DNA of 64,000 bases from Trematomus loennbergii (GCA_012861695.1 JAAOOA010001119.1:1-64000), one strand, 5' to 3'; counted from the stretch's first letter, positions 9,483 to 20,651 are shown. Program-made: numbers and translations. Notes: generated by a model not told the origin, from the sequence alone.

Positions 9483-11232
9483 CTTGGCTGTGCCGGTCAA
9501 TTAGCAGGAGTTTTTCAGCACCTCTTCAGTCTGTCCTTGAAGCTGATGAAGGTGCCGGACATCTGGAAGACCTCCTGCATTGTCCCGGTGCCCAAAAAGA
9601 CACGCCCCAGCACTCCAGGAGACTACAGGCCTGTTGCTCTGACTTCACACGTCATGAAGATCTTTGAGAGACTGATCTGCAGCACCTCAAACCCCTCGTG
9701 TGTGACTCCATGGACCCTCTACAGCAGGGGTGGGGAACCTCCGGCCCCCGGGCCGTATACGGCCCGCGAGACCATTTGGTACGGCCCTCGAGGTAATTTA
9801 TAAAACACATGCAAAAAAGAAAAAAATTAAACAAGCGAGTGCCTGTTTTTCCTGGGTTAGGTCAGGGTCCTTGAACACAACACGAGCCTAACGTGTCATC
9901 ACTGGTATATGTCTCGTCTGACAGGGTGCAGGTCTGCCGGAGAGCACCAGAACGCCGCTCCGTACACATGCTGCAGTTTCTGCGTGGCTGTGTCTTTAGC
10001 TGAAAGCCCAGTGGAGATCTGCTCATCTGTCACACTGATCAGACAGTCAATCACTTTGCTGTCATTAGCATCTGGTTAGCTAGCTATGCTAACGGATATA
10101 AGAAGCTTTTTCTACAACCAGTGAGGTAAAGGCACATCTTTATATGATCATTATAGTTATACAACAACAAGAGAATAAACAGGTATAAAATACTATTGAC
10201 AGTAGAAAAAAATGTGTTGTGGACCCCCCTAGAGGAAGTGAGGACCCCCCTAGAGGAGGTTAGGTCCCCCCTAGAGGAGGTTAGGTCCCCCCCCCACTTA
10301 AATCATGTCCACATGGATAGGAAACTAAATACATTTGCACACATCTTGTGTCCATATCTTTGTGTTGTGGTCATGCCACACCGTGCACGTGCATGCATGC
10401 ATGAGTCATGGTGAGATATCTGGATTCAGAGGAAAGAAGAAATGAATGGGCTGTGATTTGAGTATTTTTAAGCAGAGGTCAATCATTTGTACGGCCCTCG
10501 GAGGATGTTGAAAATGTAAATGGCCCTTGAGAGGAAAAATGTTCCCCACCCCTGGTGTACAGTTTGCCTACCAGGAAAACCTTGGTGTAGAGGATGCTAT
10601 CACCTACATGCTCACAGAGCCTACACGCAGCTGGAGGAGCAGCACAGCTCACTAAGAATCCTGTTCTTCGACTTCTCCAGCGCCTTCAACACGATCCAGC
10701 TGCTGGCTGAGAAGCTGTCAGTGATGCAGGTGGATCACAGCATGGTGGCCTGGATCACAGACTACCTCACCAGCAGACCTCAGTATGTCAGACTGCAGGG
10801 CAGCGTGTCTGATGTGCTGCTGAGCAACACCGGAGCCCCCCAAGGAACTGTGCTGTCACCATCCTGTTCACCCTCTACACCTCCGACTTCCACTTCAACT
10901 CCGGCTCATGCCACCTACAGAAGTTCTCTGATGACTCCTCCACTGTCAGCTTAACAGTCCTTTGTGCCTGTAGCCATCAGGCTGCACAACAAGGGGGCAA
11001 AAATGTGAAGAAAATAATAAATGACTGTACAGTTATTTTACTCTTATTTTGACTCATCTCCTATTTCATAGTCTTTTATTATTATATCATTATTACTTTA
11101 ATTTATTTTCTTGATTTGATTTGTGATGTGATTAATCTGTGTGAATCTGTGCTGTCCTGTTGTTCACGCTCACCCTGTTGCTGCTTTGTACAACTGAATG
11201 TCCCCACGGGATTATAAAGGTCCATCTTATCT
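9483..11232 (+). pseudogene. LINE reverse-transcriptase fragment (Rex1/CR1-like), internally deleted
   Basis: Plus-strand translation shows ordered RT blocks: WKTSCIVPVPKKTRPSTPGD, YRPVALTSHVMKIFERL, LDPLQFAYQENLGVEDAIT (after a hAT insertion is skipped), ILFFDFSSAFNTIQ (motif A), FWITDYLTSRPQYVRLQG-type text, NTGAPQGTVLSP (motif B) and LQKFSDDSSTV (the DD box). It then jumps to FVPVAIRLHNKGAK near the C-terminus and a 3' UTR ending aaaggtccatcttatctt. The insertion interrupts the Tc1 transposase between gcagactt and gttcctgaacc. Frameshifts and the internal deletion make it inactive. Confidence 0.8.
9725..10554. mobile_element. Non-autonomous hAT element in the LINE
   Basis: Begins caggggtggggaacctccgg and ends gttccccacccctg, perfect-looking hAT termini. 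Flanking 8-mers ctctacag (9717-9724) and gtgtacag (10555-10562) match at 6 of 8 positions, so they are probably the target duplication. The LINE reading frame resumes across it (LDPLQ-FAYQ). It contains a small 21-bp x3 repeat at about 10212-10285 (PLEEVR codons on the + strand). No transposase. Confidence 0.8.
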
Positions 11233-11905
11233 TGTTCCTGAACCACTGATGGAAGAAAGTGTCTTCTAAAAACTGGCAGTAGGTTCAGGAGTTGACTTTG
11301 AGTCTTCAACCTGAGAAGGTCCAACTAGCTCATCTTTAACAACACCAGTAGCCCACCTCCACCTTGCTGGTGTCTGAGTGGAAGTGGAGCTCTGTGCCTG
11401 TTACTGATCCATCTGCTCCGTCAAGAGTCACCCTCATCTCATCAGTCCATGAAACCTTTGACAGATCTGTCTTCAGATATTTCTTGGCCCAGTCTTGAAG
11501 TTTGAACTCGTGTGTTCAGTGGAGGTTGGGTTTCAGCCTCTCTTACCTTGGCCATGTCTCTGAACACCTGAGACTTCTGGGCCCTCCAGGTAGCTCACAG
11601 TTCTGGAATATGATACTGGAGGATGATGGCTTCCTGGTAACTTCACGTTTCATTCTTCTCAAATCTTTGGCACTTCATTTCATCTTTTCTCAACACGTTT
11701 CTTGCCCTGTTGACTATTTGCAACAAGACGTTTGATGGTCCTGTGATCAAGCCCCAATATATTATCAATATCTAATCAATATCTTATCAATATCAAGAGT
11801 GCTGCATCCCGCTGAAAGACTTTTTACAATGTTTGACTTTTCAGAGTCAGTTAAATCTCTTTTGGCTCATTTTACCTGAGGAAAAGAAGCTGATATTAAT
11901 GATGC
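11233..11905 (-). pseudogene. Tc1/mariner transposase, N-terminal and middle part
   Basis: Reverse strand starts near 11880 with a short ORF encoding ...DLTDSEKS-type helix-turn-helix sequence and continues through WTDEMRVTLDGAD-like text, PLPLRHQQGGGGLLVLLK and ELVGPSQVEDSKSTPEPTAS, in several frames. This is the pair of DNA-binding HTHs followed by the first catalytic block (DE in ...MDEMRVT) of a Tc1-like transposase. Small direct duplications (atcaatatctaatcaatatc near 11765-11800) and frameshifts disrupt it. Confidence 0.65.
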
Positions 11906-12780
11906 ACACCTTGATACCCTCCGTCATTACACATAACATGATATGCTTAAAGCAATACGCATTCAAGTTTATAAAGCTTGGAGTTTGGAAATATGCATAA
12001 GAATTACGATATAGTCGAAATACTCACTTTCCTTATAATTGTGCACCCAGTGTTTGTTCAGTTTGTAATTGAACCTAATTTATGTACATTAATAACTTAC
12101 ATTCATAAAGTAGTAAATGTCCTTTTATTCATATTTTCATCTGTACTAAATGAAGAACTGCAGACATAAATATTGACTGTTTCTTAACCCTTAAGAGTCC
12201 CTTTAAAAAAAAAACGTATTTGTTCCTAAGGCCATAAATGCCACCTTCACAAAAACTGCTATAAAATATGATATATTATATTTCTTTCCCACTTTCAAAG
12301 AGTCAGTCTTTTAAAATACTCCAGCCTGACATACACATATGAAATATGAATTATATTTTGGGGATTTTAACCCTTTAAATGCCAGTTTGTTGAAAAAACT
12401 CCACAGTTTTTTTATTGAAAAAACAAAAAACTAGAATCATTTTCAAAAAATACATTTCAAGGAATATTTGATTATTGTTATTATTAGGTCCCTAGATTGG
12501 TCAATGATTGGCAGCAACATTAATTTGAATGCATTGTTATTTTTTTTGCTGTGTTAGATTTAAACAAAAACTCACACTCGTGTTCCTAAGGCCATAAAAT
12601 GCCACCCTCACAAAAACTGCCATAAAAATATGATATATTCATATTTTTTTCCTAAATCTTTTAAAACTACTCCAGCCTGACTAAAATGAATAATACAAGA
12701 TCATTTTGAACCAGAAAAACATTTATTTTACAAAGATGAACATTGAATGAACACTGTGTGTCTGGCTGTGAGAGTTCAGC

Positions 12781-14644
12781 TCAGGTCGAGCAGGGGCTGC
12801 AAATGGACAGACTGTGGTCCTTGCATATGAATTTCCCACATTTGCAGCAGGTGCTGCAAACTCTTCTGTCCATGCAAAAGTTGCACTGCCTCCTGCTCTT
12901 CCGTTCACTGATGAGAGAGGGGCCTGCAGCAGCACCCTGCAGATCTGACACCATTGTTGCAGCGGCTGATGAGCGGGGAAGGCGCCCTCTCTTCTTGATG
13001 TGTGGGGTCACCAGCATTTCTCCCACCTCTTCAATGAAGAGCCTCCTCCTGTACGGTTTCTGCTGCTGCCAGGATGGCTCGATTGATGTCCACAGGACGT
13101 AGGCGTTGTAATGGGAAATGTCAACCAGGTTGTGGAAGAGGGCAAGTGGCCAGCGATTTGTTCTCCTCCTGCAGGAGTAGGTGGCAACAACCTAACAAAA
13201 ACATAAAACAAGACAATTTGAATACATGATTCCAAGCATTTTCTCTCATGATGCAAATATTAATTATTTCATAGGAAAATGCTCATTTGAAATAAACCTA
13301 CATATATTTCAGACAAGAATATAAGAGTAAGAATACATGTGTGCGTAACTGATGCCTAATGGCACCTACCTTATCAAGGTTGTCGACACCTCCTTTGCAT
13401 CGGTTGTAGTCTTTGATTATGACTGGCTTTCTCTTCATTTCGTCGCTTACGTCTGGACTGCGGTGTTTCGTGCTTAGAAGCAGCACATTCCTGCCCCGTC
13501 GAGGGATGTAAGAGACCAGTGTGTGGGTCTTCGTAAAGGCAAAGGTGGAGGAGAGGATCGCTCTCGCTCTTGCCTGGAGCAAAATAGGGGGAAGCTCAGG
13601 CTTGTTTCGGCGAATTGTGCCAACCAGGGCCAGTTTTCTCCTGAGCAGCTCCTCAGCCAGGGCGAAGGACGTGAAAAAATTGTCACAGGTAATGATGTGT
13701 CCCTGGAGCCCCTCTGTCATCTCCAGGACCACCCTCATCCCCTGGTTGACTTCAGGACGACCGCCAGCTGCTTTGCCTGTATACACCTGCAGTCTCCATG
13801 CGTAGGATGATTTTACATCACAGTTTGCCCAAATCTTTATACCGTATTTGGCCGGCTTTTTTGGCATGTACTGCTTGAAGCTGCACCTGCCTCTGAATGG
13901 GACGAGCTGTTCATCCACGCAGACGTCGCTGAATGGGCTGAACAGCATCGGCAGGCGGTGCGTCCACATATCCCAGACTTTGCGGAAGGCAGCCAGCTTG
14001 TCATCACGGCGCCGCGGTCGGGATAGCTTGTCGTCGAACCGCAGTGTTCGGCTGATTTGGTGAAACCTCTTGTGGGACATCGTGGCTCGGAAAATGCTCC
14101 GTCCCGATTTCTCACTCCAGAGGCTGAGGGTCGATTCATTTTTTGACCTGTAAACACCGGCCAAAATGAGCAGCCCCACGTAAGCCTGCAGTTCCTCTGT
14201 GTCCATATCTCGCCACTCTGCAATTGACCGTCTCCCATGCAGGTTTGTCATGGACACAATATGCTGCAGGATGTCATCTGTCAGCAGCAGTGCAAAGCTG
14301 GATGCCGGGTCACTGATTCGGGCGACAGCATAGTGTGTTGGTCCCGGGATCAAACTTCTGGCTGCTGGGACGTAGCGGAGCGTCTCAGTGTTTGTGGGAG
14401 ACCAAAACACTTTACCATTTTTTGAAGTCCATCCTGCTGCTGCTTCCTCCAATTCCCCTCCGCTCTCAGTTTCAGATGAGTCTGAGTCTAGCTGGTCTGT
14501 TCCCACCTCTGAGGCGTCCTCCGTGGACTCTGAGGCCTCTTCTGTGTCAGCCTCAGAGTCCACGGAGGAGGATGAGGAGCCATCCTCGCAATCAGAGTGC
14601 ATGATGATGTCCAGAGCTTCCTGTGTGCTGTAATGCCTTGCCAT
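12781..14644 (-). CDS. piggyBac transposase (PGBD/DDE_Tnp_1_7), two exons, apparently intact
   Basis: Exon 1 runs 14644 down to 13370 (425 codons), exon 2 from 13191 down to 12781 (136 codons plus TGA). The intron has GT..AG ends (aag|gtaggt ... tttgttag|gtt) and phase 0. The 561-residue product cuts and pastes DNA at TTAA. Order: acidic Ser/Glu-rich N-terminus (~18-70), transposase core with catalytic Asp residues D244 (CVDEQLVPF), D321 (ITCDNFFTSF) and D421 (GGVDNLDK), and a C-terminal Cys-rich zinc-binding domain (~528-561; CNFC, CSTCCKCGKFIC, CSPC). All three Asp are present, with no stop or frameshift. I chose the ATG at 14644 (MARHYSTQEAL); an upstream in-frame ATG at 14767 would add 41 residues encoded by a hairpin and leader, which seems unlikely. 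The 177-nt intron is consistent with host splicing. Confidence 0.9.
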
Positions 14645-14719
14645 CTCCAAAAAGACTACTCCTGCACTAATAGTAATACTTATAACCATGGCTGCAGTGC
14701 ACCTGTATAAACAACCTGA

Positions 14720-14760
14720 GCGAGAACCAAAACAAAGTCCAATTTTGTTTTGGTTCTCGC
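14720..14760. promoter_or_regulatory. Perfect 17-bp inverted repeat upstream of the piggyBac start
   Basis: Arms gcgagaaccaaaacaaa (14720-14736) and its exact complement (14744-14760) are separated by 7 bases. It lies 76 bp upstream of the transposase ATG, in the probable 5' UTR or promoter of the element. Function unknown: it could be a binding site for the transposase or a leader RNA hairpin. Confidence 0.7.
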
Positions 14761-14832
14761 AACTCATTGTTTTTATTATTGAATTAGATTATTACGCAGT
14801 GTGGCCTTCTAAGAGAAAAGTCTTTTGAAGTT

Positions 14833-14834
14833 GA

Positions 14835-14892
<58 letters not shown>
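14833..14892. repeat. (CA)n microsatellite
   Basis: About 60 bp of nearly pure CA inside the right half of the piggyBac element, between the transposase leader and the right end. Confidence 0.95.
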
Positions 14893-14895
<3 letters not shown>

Positions 14896-15830
14896 TTATC
14901 CAACAAAAGCGACACACACATATAATTTCAGTAGCAAGTGACCCTTAGAAAACAGTAAAAAGGGTGACATTTTGCTACAGGCTTCAAAGGGTTAAAATTA
15001 TCGCCATCTTGTAGACAAATGTAAAATTGAAAATTGAAAGCTAGAAGTCCAAAATGAAATCTTAACATAAAGGAAATCAAGAGTTTATGATAAGATAAAT
15101 GTGGGGTCAAAAAAAGCATTTTCAATGGGGCATTTTTTGCCGCTAGGAACAAATGTGTCGGTTTTTGTGTAGCTTAGCCATTTTAGGCTAATTTAAAAAA
15201 CTGAGACGACAATTCAATATACAACTAAAAAAGAATATCCTCTGGCAAGTTTGAGCAATATTCATTCAACACAGCCAAAATGGCATGAACATGAAAACCT
15301 GAATGGCTGAAAAATGGCCCAGGGACTCTTAAGGTTAAAGGAACTGTAATAGATGTTATTTATAAAAATATATCTTTGTTTTTAATATGTAGTAAACGAT
15401 AACGTCTGAATAAAGGTCATCTGAAGTGATATAGTTTGACATGATGAAGTTTACTTTCTGAAGGAGACACATTTTATTGTTCATTCATTTCAATGTTTCA
15501 TTTCTTTTCATTTCCATCTTTATTTCAAACAGATTAAAAAATAACTAATGTGAAAAACAGAATACCGTATTGTTAGAATAAAGTATTTATCAATATTCAT
15601 AATGATATTTATATATTCAACACAAATATTCATAATAATAAATGATATGTGTCCAAAGGGAGCAGGAGGAAGCAGATGCTTATTGATTACCCTTACTCAC
15701 TGCTGATCAATGATTATCCTTTAAATCATTTCTGCAAGTTATTGCTACTTACATATTTACATTTATACAAACATGTTGAGAAACATCTGATTATAAACTC
15801 ATCTTTACCCATCATGTTTTCTTTATTCAG

Positions 15831-16000
15831 ACTGGAGAGCTGCAGTTTGTCAGAGATCAGCTGTTCTGCTCTGATCTCAGCTCTGAAGTCCAACCTCCAT
15901 CTGAGAGTTCTGGACCTGGGTGGAACACTCTGCAGGATTCAGGAGTGGAGCTGCTGAGAGATCTTCTGGATAGTCCAGACTGCAGACTGGAGACTCTCAG
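15831..16000 (+). pseudogene. NLR LRR exon B (1-nt deletion)
   Basis: Bounded by ttattcag and ctcag|gtcag like its neighbours but 170 nt instead of 171. It reads [20 protein letters not shown] and LRVLDLGG, then loses frame where one A of the ggaaacactctg seen in exon C is missing. A stop follows shortly. If spliced in, it would truncate the protein, so this unit is a pseudoexon or holds a consensus error. Confidence 0.8.
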
Positions 16001-16123
16001 GTCAGTTCACTGACTCTCTGTTACTGCTGGAGATCTCATGTTTCATTAGTTATTCAACTGATTCTTCTACATTCATATATTACATCCATACTTTTGTAAT
16101 TGTTGTTTTATTCATATTTTAAT

Positions 16124-16847
16124 TAGGGCTGCTCGATTATGGCAAAAATCATAATCACGATTATTTTGGTCAAAATTGATATCAGGATTATTAAATACGA
16201 TTATTCATTGACTTTGAAAACATCCATTTATTGAACTTTAAAACTAAGAATAATAATTTTGAACAGTATGTTTTTAACAGTTGATTTCCCTGAACTTTAA
16301 GTTTAATTCAACTGAAAAACCAAACAAAATAAATTATGCATTTATATCTACATTTAAATAAATAACATCAAAATAATAAATACCAATAAAGAAGATCAAC
16401 AAATATTTTGGAGCGCACTTCCCACAACCTACTAAACATATATAAATATGATAACTAACGCCACTCTCAACCTGTAATGTTAATTATACTGCTCCACGCA
16501 GCGCTCTTATTTTGGTAACCCCTCATCTGGAAACAGGAAGTAGCTGAGAGGCTCCGGCTGGACGAGTTAGTGGAAGTTGACGCTCGAGACGGAGAATAAA
16601 GAAACTAAAGCTTCCCTTGTGACGTGTTTCTATGGATTTATGAAACAGACTGCAAGTCCAGCACGACCTGCTGAGAGGGCTTTGAGGGGGGGGGGGGGGC
16701 AGGGTGTGTGACGCAAGACACATTGAGAGCATCGTTGAGAAAGGGAATGCAGCTAAATAATCGTTTTATTTAGATTACGTTGTTTTCATAATCGTTGCAA
16801 GCCAAAGTCGTAATCGAGATTAAAGTACGATTAATTGCACAGCCCTA
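16124..16847 (+). mobile_element. TAGGGCTG MITE, copy 1
   Basis: Starts tagggctgctcgattatgg and ends attgcacagcccta; flanked by attttaat and atttaaat (7 of 8), a likely 8-bp hAT-type target duplication. Interior AT-rich with a G-run at about 16685-16699. It has co-duplicated with the LRR unit, so it inserted before the expansion. Shorter copies of the same family in inverse orientation lie at 44723, 49876 and 54409. Confidence 0.8.
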
Positions 16848-17383
16848 ATTTAAATGTTTACGTACTAATAAAGTTCTTAAAGGAACTGTTACAGATATCT
16901 GCTGTTATTTGTAAAAAGTAAATTTGTGTTTTTAATATGTAGTAAACGATAACGTCTGAATAAAGGTCATCTGAAGTGATATTAGTTTGACATGATGAAG
17001 TTTACTTTCTGAAGGAGACACATTTTATTGTTCATTCATTTCAATGTTTCATTTCTTTTCATTTCCATCTTTATTTCAAACAGATTAAAAAATAACTAAT
17101 GTGAAAAACAGAATACCGTATTGTTAGAATAAAGTATTTATCAATATTCATAATAATATTTATATATTCAACACAAATATTCATAATAATAAATGATATG
17201 TGTCCAAAGGGAGCAGGAGGAAGCAGATGCTTATTGATTACCCTTACTCACTGCTGATTAATGATTATCCTTTAAATCATTTCTGCAAGTTATTGCTACT
17301 TACATATTTACATTTATACAAACATGTTGAGAAACATCTGATTATAAACTCATCTTTACCCTCATCATGTTTTCTTTATTCAG

Positions 17384-17554
17384 ACTGAGGGGCTGCAGTT
17401 TGTCAGAGATCAGCTGTTCTGCTCTGATCTCAGCTCTGAAGTCCAACCTCCATCTGAGAGATCTGAACCTGAGTGGAAACACTCTGAAGGATTCAGGAGT
17501 GAAGCTGCTGAGAGATCTTCTGGATAGTCCAGACTGCAGACTGGAGACTCTCAG
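17384..17554 (+). CDS. NLR LRR exon C
   Basis: 171 nt, 57 codons, phase 2 at both ends, with cag and |gtcag splice borders. It reads [39 protein letters not shown] and [15 protein letters not shown], an intact single LRR of the fish NLR type. Same role as exon A. It is open, unlike exon B, so exon order A-C-D could be spliced in frame if B is skipped (all whole exons are multiples of 3). Confidence 0.85.
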
Positions 17555-17677
17555 GTCAGTTCACTGACTCTCTGTTACTGCTGAGATCTCATGTTTCATT
17601 AGTTATTCAACCTGATTCTTCTACATTCATATATTACATCCATACTTTTGTAATTGTTGTTTTATTCATATTTTAAT

Positions 17678-18401
17678 TAGGGCTGCTCGATTATGGCAAA
17701 ATCATAATCAGGATTATTTTGGTCAAAATTGATATCAGGATTATTAAATACGATTATTCATTGACTTTGAAAACATCCATTTATTGAACTTTAAAACTAA
17801 GAATAATAATAATTTGAACAGTATGTTTTTAACAGTTGATTACCCTGAACTTTAAGTTTAATTCAACTGAAAACCAAACAAAATAAATTATGCATTTATA
17901 TCTACATTTAAATAAATAACATCAAAATAATAAATACCAATAAGAAGATCAACAAATATTTTGGAGCGCACTTCCACAACCTACTAAACATATATAAATA
18001 TGATAACTAACGCCACTCTCAACCTGTAATGTTAAATTATACTGCTCCACGCAGCGCTCTTATTTTGGTAACCCCTCATCTGGAAACAGGAAGTAGCTGA
18101 GAGGCTCCGGCTGGACGAGTTAGTGGAAGTTGACGCTCGAGACGGAGAATAAAGAAACTAAAGCTTCCCTTGTGACGTGTTTCTATGGATTTATGAAACA
18201 GACTGCAAGTCACAGCACGACCTGCTGAGAGGGCTTTGAGGGGGGGGGGGGGGGCAGGGTGTGTGACGCAAGACACATTGAGAGCATCGTTGAGAAAGGG
18301 AATGCAGCTAAATAATCGTTTTATTAGATTACGTTGTTTTCATAATCGTTGCAAGCCAAAGTCGTAATCGAGATTAAAGTACGATTAATTGCACAGCCCT
18401 A
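17678..18401 (+). mobile_element. TAGGGCTG MITE, copy 2 (co-duplicated)
   Basis: Same ends, same position relative to the LRR exon as copy 1, with a few indels (one fewer A in ggcaaaatc; a longer G-run at 18240). Confidence 0.8.
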
Positions 18402-18938
18402 ATTTAAATGTTTACGTACTAAATAAAGTTCTTAAAGGAACTGTTACAGATATCTGCTGTTATTTGTAAAAAGTAAATTTGTGTTTTTAATATGTAGTAA
18501 ACGATAACGTCTGAATAAAGGTCATCTGAAGTGATATTAGTTTGACATGATGAAGTTTACTTTCTGAAGGAGACACATTTTATTGTTCATTCATTTCAAT
18601 GTTTCATTTCTTTTCATTTCCATCTTTATTTCAAACAGATTAAAAAATAACTAATGTGAAAAACAGAATACCGTATTGTTAGAATAAAGTATTTATCAAT
18701 ATTCATAATGATATTTATATATTCAACACAAATATTCATAATAATAAATGATATGTGTCCAAAGGGAGCAGGAGGAAGCAGATGCTTATTGATTACCCTT
18801 ACTCACTGCTGATCAATGATTATCCTTTAAATCATTTCTGCAAGTTATTGCTACTTACATATTTACATTTATACAAACATGTTGAGAAACATCTGATTAT
18901 AAACTCATCTTTACCCTCATCATGTTTTCTTTATTCAG

Positions 18939-19106
18939 ACTGAGGCGCTGCAGTTTGTCAGAGATCAGCTGTTCTGCTCTGATCTCAGCTCTGAAGTCCA
19001 ACCTCCATCTGAGAGATCTGGACCTGAGTAACAACGCTCTGCAGGATTCAGGAGTGAAGCTGAGAGATCTTCTGGAGAGTCCAGACTGCAGACTGGAGAC
19101 TCTCAG
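18939..19106 (+). CDS. NLR LRR exon D (one codon shorter)
   Basis: 168 nt, phase 2, normal splice borders. It reads [38 protein letters not shown] and [15 protein letters not shown]. Compared with exon C one Leu codon of VKLLRDLL is missing, which keeps the frame but shortens the helix of this LRR by one residue. Otherwise intact. Confidence 0.85.
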
Positions 19107-19230
19107 GTCAGTTCACTGACTCTCTGTTACTGCTGGAGATCTCATATTTCATTAGTTATTCAACCTGATTCTTCTACATTCATATATTACATCCATACTT
19201 TTGTAATTGTTGTTTTATTCATATTTTAAT

Positions 19231-19950
19231 TAGGGCTGCTCGATTATGGCAAAAATCATAATCACGATTATTTTGGTCAAAATTGATATCAGGATTATTA
19301 AATACGATTATTCATTGACTTTGAAAACATCCATTTATTGAACTTTAAAACTAAATAATATAATTGAACAGTATGTTTTTAACAGTTGATTACCCTGAAC
19401 TTTAAGTTTAATTCAACTGAAAAACCAAACAAAATAAATTATACATTTATATCTACATTTAAATAAATAATCAAAATAATAAATACCAATAAAGAAGATC
19501 AACAAATATTTTGGAGCGCACTTCCACAACCTACTAAACATATATAAATATGATAACTAACGTCACTCTCAACCTGTAATGTTTAATTATACTGCTCCAC
19601 GCAGCGCTCTTATTTTGGTAACCCCTCATCTGGAAACAGGAAGTAGCTGAGAGGCTCCGGCTGGACGAGTTAGTGGAAGTTGACGCTCGAGACGGAGAAT
19701 AAAGAAACTAAAGCTTCCCTTGTGACGTGTTTCTATGGATTTATGAAACAGACTGCAAGTCACAGCACGACCTGCTGAGAGGGCTTTGAGGGGGGGGGGG
19801 GGGCAGGGTGTGTGACGCAAGACACATTGAGAGCATCGTTGAGAAAGGGAATGCAGCTAAATAATCGTTTTATTTCGATTACGTTGTTTTCATAATCGTT
19901 GCAAGCCAAATCGTAATCGAGATTAAAATACGATGAATTGCACAGCCCTA
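19231..19950 (+). mobile_element. TAGGGCTG MITE, copy 3 (co-duplicated)
   Basis: Third member of the co-duplicated set, same position in its unit; ends tagggctgctcg and gcacagcccta. Confidence 0.8.
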
Positions 19951-20485
19951 ATTTAAATGTTTACGTACTAAATAAAGTTCTTAAAGGAACTGTTACAGAT
20001 ATCTGCTGTTATTTGTAAAAAGTAAATTTGTTTTTTAATATGTAGTAAACGATAACGTCTGAATAAAGGTCATCTGAAGTGATATTAGTTTGACATGATG
20101 AAGTTTACTTTCTGAAGGAGACACATTTTATTGTTCATTCATTTCAATGTTTCATTTCTTTTCATTTCCATCTTTATTTCAAACAGATTAAAAAATAACA
20201 ATGTGAAAAACAGAATACCGTATTGTTAGAATAAAGTATTTATCAATATTCATAATGATATTTATATATTCAACACAAATATTCATAATAATAAATGATA
20301 TGTGTCCAAAGGGAGCAGGAGGAAGCAGATGCTTATTGATTACCCTTACTCACTGCTGATCAATGATTATCCTTTAAATCATTTCTGCAAGTTATTGCTA
20401 CTTACATATTTACATTTATACAAACATGTTGAGAAACATCTGATTATAAACTCATCTTTACCCTCATCATGTTTTCTTTATTCAG

Positions 20486-20651
20486 ACTGAGAGCTGCAGG
20501 TTGTCAGAGATCAGCTGTTCTGCTCTGATCTCAGCTCTGAAGTCCAACCTCCATCTGAGAGATCTGGACCTGAGTTGAACGCTCTGCAGGATTCAGATGA
20601 AAGCTGCTGAGAGCTTCTGGAGAGTCCAGACTGCAGACTGGAGACCCTCAG
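20486..20651 (+). pseudogene. NLR LRR exon E (several lesions)
   Basis: Recognisable from actgagagctgcagg...ctgcagactggagaccctcag|gtcag but with one base lost near the start (frame lost after the first codons), a stop in ctgagttgaacgct, and a short gap in gattcagatgaaagctgctgagagcttctgg. This is a decayed LRR exon. The sequence after it (20652-20828) is a different intron, so it was probably the last LRR exon of the ancestral array. Confidence 0.8.

Larger units (their letters stand above)
4743..12060 (-). mobile_element. Tc1/mariner element, heavily expanded and interrupted
   Basis: Both ends carry tgcacaattattagg-type terminal sequence (near 4758-4780 and, inverted, 12035-12052). The transposase is on the minus strand in three pieces: N-terminal and middle part at 11233-11905, a piece at 9366-9482, and a C-terminal tail at 5064-5113. 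The parts are separated by a LINE (9483-11232) and a 21-bp repeat array (5114-9365). 4780-5063 is AT-rich 3' untranslated sequence of the element. The element has grown from an expected ~1.5 kb to ~7.3 kb. Confidence 0.75.
12184..15338 (-). mobile_element. Complete autonomous-looking piggyBac element
   Basis: Flanked by TTAA at 12184-12187 and 15335-15338. Terminal inverted repeats are cccttaagagtccct on the left and agggactcttaagg on the right. It holds one transposase gene on the minus strand (12781-14644). Subterminal sequence on the left has a ~110-bp direct repeat (12209-12325 and 12579-12690, both with gttcctaaggccataaa and ctccagcctgac). A similar phrase with gaacaaatg lies near the right end (~15147). 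Length 3.15 kb. It sits at a TTAA that is empty in the three neighbouring duplicated units. Confidence 0.9.
15335..20651 (+). repeat. Four tandem ~1.55-kb units each carrying one NLR LRR exon
   Basis: The landmark cTTAAaggaactgt occurs at 15335, 16877, 18432 and 19981 (spacing about 1542, 1555, 1549 bp). Each unit has the same intron sequence (tatgtagtaaacgataacg..., atgatatgtgtccaaaggg...), then an LRR exon, and the first three units end with the same MITE. The last unit stops after its exon. Units differ by few substitutions and small indels, so the expansion is recent. A 62-codon ORF upstream of each exon is intronic and is conserved only because the units are young. Confidence 0.9.

Noticed and set aside
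15649..20490. Four copies of a 62-102 codon ORF starting MSKGSRRKQMLIDYPYS
   Set aside because: Lies in the intron before each LRR exon, runs across the splice acceptor, and is conserved only because the units are recent duplicates.
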